Below, piece after piece: positions 62,633-64,000 of a stretch of 64,000 nt of DNA. The DNA comes from Paraburkholderia kirstenboschensis. GTDB taxonomy: Bacteria > Pseudomonadota > Gammaproteobacteria > Burkholderiales > Burkholderiaceae. The stretch lies in contig NZ_CAJHCR010000003.1 of assembly GCF_904848585.1 (NCBI RefSeq), positions 434,001 to 498,000 of the forward strand, written 5' to 3'. The translations under genes and the position numbers were made by a program. Each line of letters opens with the position of its first letter. Position 1 is the stretch's first letter. A model generated the notes under the pieces. That model worked only from the letters and a program-made list of their open reading frames with translations, was not told where the DNA came from and made no database searches.

Positions 62633-63976
62633 CTACGCCACCGCCGCAGGCGACGCCTTCACGAGATTGCGCAACGTGAGCCTCGCCTCCAACCCGCCGC
62701 CGGCGCGATTACGGAGTTCGAGCGTTGCATCCATGGCGAGCGCCAGTTGCCGCGCAATCGCGAGACCAAGCCCGGTTCCGCCGGTCTGACGGTTACGCGA
62801 CGCTTCGAGCCGGTAGAACGGCTGGAACACTTCTTCGAGCGAATCGGCCGGAATCCCGGGGCCGCGGTCGAGCACGGCGACGCTCGCCTGTCCATCGGGC
62901 AACATGGCAATGTCGATCTCCGCGCTGCCGCCGAACTTCAGAGCGTTATCCACCAGATTGCCGACGATGCGCCGCAACGCCTGCGGGCGCGTCATTAGCG
63001 GCATGCCGAAGCGCCCCTGCAATGACACCGCCTGACCAGCATCTACATAATCGCAAACCAGACTGTCGAACAGCGCATCCGGGTCGATACGGCACGGCAA
63101 TTCCGTTGCGCCGTGCAAGGTGCGCGCATACGTGACGCCCTCTTTCACGAGCGCTTCCATTTCCTGCAAATCCTGGCGCAGTTTGATGCCTTCAGATTCG
63201 GCGTCCATCATGTCGACGCGCAAACGCATGCGCGTAATCGGCGTTTGCAGGTCGTGCGAGATGGCCGCGAGAATCTGCATGCGTTCGGTGACGTACATCG
63301 CAATGCGTTCCTGCATCGCATTGAATGCACGCGCGGCGCGCGCGACCTCGGAAGGTCCGTTTTCACTCAGGCGCGCTGCCTTGAGATCCGGGCCGAGCGC
63401 GTCGGCGGCGACCGCCAGATCGTGCAGCGGGCGCGTGGCCGTGCGCACGGCCAGCCAGCAGCAGCCGAGCAGCACGACGAGTTGCAGCAGCAGCACGAGC
63501 GGCAACCAGCGCGATAACGGCGCCCCGGACATAGGGCGCATGTCGATGGTGAGCGGCGTGCCGTCGGTGAGCTTCAGGTGAACCTGCAGCCGTTCACGGT
63601 CGCCCGGGACCGCATTCACCGTGAGCGGATAGTTCGTGCCTATGCCCTCGTCAATAGAGCGAGCGACGCGCGCCGACAGATTAGCGTCCACCGGCCCGCC
63701 GCTCACGCCCGGCCCGAGCATGAATTCGTAGCTGCGCCGCGCGAGACGCGGCAGCCACTGCGCACGTTCGTTAGCGGGCAGGTGGTCGAGCAGCGCGACG
63801 GAACTCGCAACCTCACGCTCGATGTAGCCCATCATCACGTTCGTCATGGTCTGGTCGCGCTCGGTCATGGTGAGCCAGAACGACAACGCCTGCGCGGAGG
63901 CGAGCCCAACGAACAGGATCACCGTCAACCTTGCGAAGAGCGTACGCGGCCAGTGCAGCGACGAAATGAGGTTCAT
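62633..63976 (-). CDS. Two-component sensor histidine kinase (EnvZ/RstB type)
   Basis: 447 residues. Membrane helices at ~12-37 and ~155-177 enclose a ~115-residue periplasmic sensor; HAMP follows, then H-box AAISHDLQTPITRMR (His241), N-box NLVDNALKFG and G-boxes DRGPGIP and GGTGLGLAIARQL. A class I kinase related to EnvZ/RstB/QseC. The ATG at 63976 overlaps the stop of an upstream gene that runs off the window, almost surely its response regulator. It lies 107 bases upstream of the sulfite dehydrogenase gene on the same strand, so it could control those genes. Confidence 0.92.
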   Translation of the reverse strand: MNLISSLHWPRTLFARLTVILFVGLASAQALSFWLTMTERDQTMTNVMMGYIEREVASSVALLDHLPANERAQWLPRLARRSYEFMLGPGVSGGPVDANLSARVARSIDEGIGTNYPLTVNAVPGDRERLQVHLKLTDGTPLTIDMRPMSGAPLSRWLPLVLLLQLVVLLGCCWLAVRTATRPLHDLAVAADALGPDLKAARLSENGPSEVARAARAFNAMQERIAMYVTERMQILAAISHDLQTPITRMRLRVDMMDAESEGIKLRQDLQEMEALVKEGVTYARTLHGATELPCRIDPDALFDSLVCDYVDAGQAVSLQGRFGMPLMTRPQALRRIVGNLVDNALKFGGSAEIDIAMLPDGQASVAVLDRGPGIPADSLEEVFQPFYRLEASRNRQTGGTGLGLAIARQLALAMDATLELRNRAGGGLEARLTLRNLVKASPAAVA

Positions 63977-64000
63977 TGCTGGTCCTCGATCGCACTGACG
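63973..64000 (-). CDS. 3' end of the gene upstream of the sensor kinase (probable response regulator)
   Basis: Only the last eight codons (VSAIEDQQ) and the TGA stop are inside the window. The stop overlaps the kinase ATG (ATGA), the arrangement expected for an OmpR-type response regulator gene preceding its kinase. Identity is inferred from position only. Confidence 0.5.

Overview
The window is GC-rich, densely coded DNA with the gene families, short intergenic gaps and ATGA-type start/stop overlaps usual in Burkholderiaceae, most likely a Paraburkholderia or Burkholderia relative. This assignment rests on gene content and composition only. No rRNA, tRNA, CRISPR array, insertion sequence or replication origin was seen. 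Both window edges cut genes.

Left part (1-13160): the tail of a dipeptide/oligopeptide-type ABC transporter operon is followed by an OprD-type porin. Next come an IclR regulator and a divergent seven-gene unit: a PotABC-type transporter, a three-subunit opine/hydroxyproline-dehydrogenase-like flavoenzyme, and a PotD-like binding protein, closed by a strong terminator. It reads as an uptake-and-oxidation pathway for an unknown amino-acid-like compound. From 13161 to 17233 are a small membrane protein, a PanE-family reductase and a nucleoside salvage operon (NupC, cytidine deaminase, nucleoside hydrolase). From 17310 to 23934 are two small unknown proteins and a signalling unit made of a periplasmic binding protein, a hybrid membrane kinase, a soluble REC-PAS kinase and a LuxR-type regulator.

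Middle (24268-43798): a cyclopropane-fatty-acid-synthase-like gene with a candidate sigma-54 promoter; an HPP-CBS membrane protein and a MarR-ClC channel operon that share a 21-bp operator; a DUF488 protein; an EmrAB/NodT-type efflux operon with two tandem MarR regulators, where three promoters carry the same 16-bp palindrome. Then comes the most striking region: two transglutaminase-fold proteins, one fused to a DUF2126 amidoligase; a permuted ATP-grasp/alpha-E fusion; and a divergent zinc-ribbon metallopeptidase. Together they look like a peptide-bond forming and cleaving system with unknown substrate.

Right part (43933-64000): a phasin, two exported small proteins, a DUF4410 lipoprotein, a single-domain response regulator, divergent DipZ and thioredoxin genes, LysR/tautomerase/SDR genes and a YihY/BrkB protein. 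A lower-GC island holds a type VI secretion Tle1-like lipase, its probable lipoprotein immunity protein and a VgrG remnant. Last come a taurine/sulfonate uptake and TauD operon, a SoxC/SorA-like sulfite dehydrogenase with its cytochrome c, and a two-component sensor kinase at the right edge.
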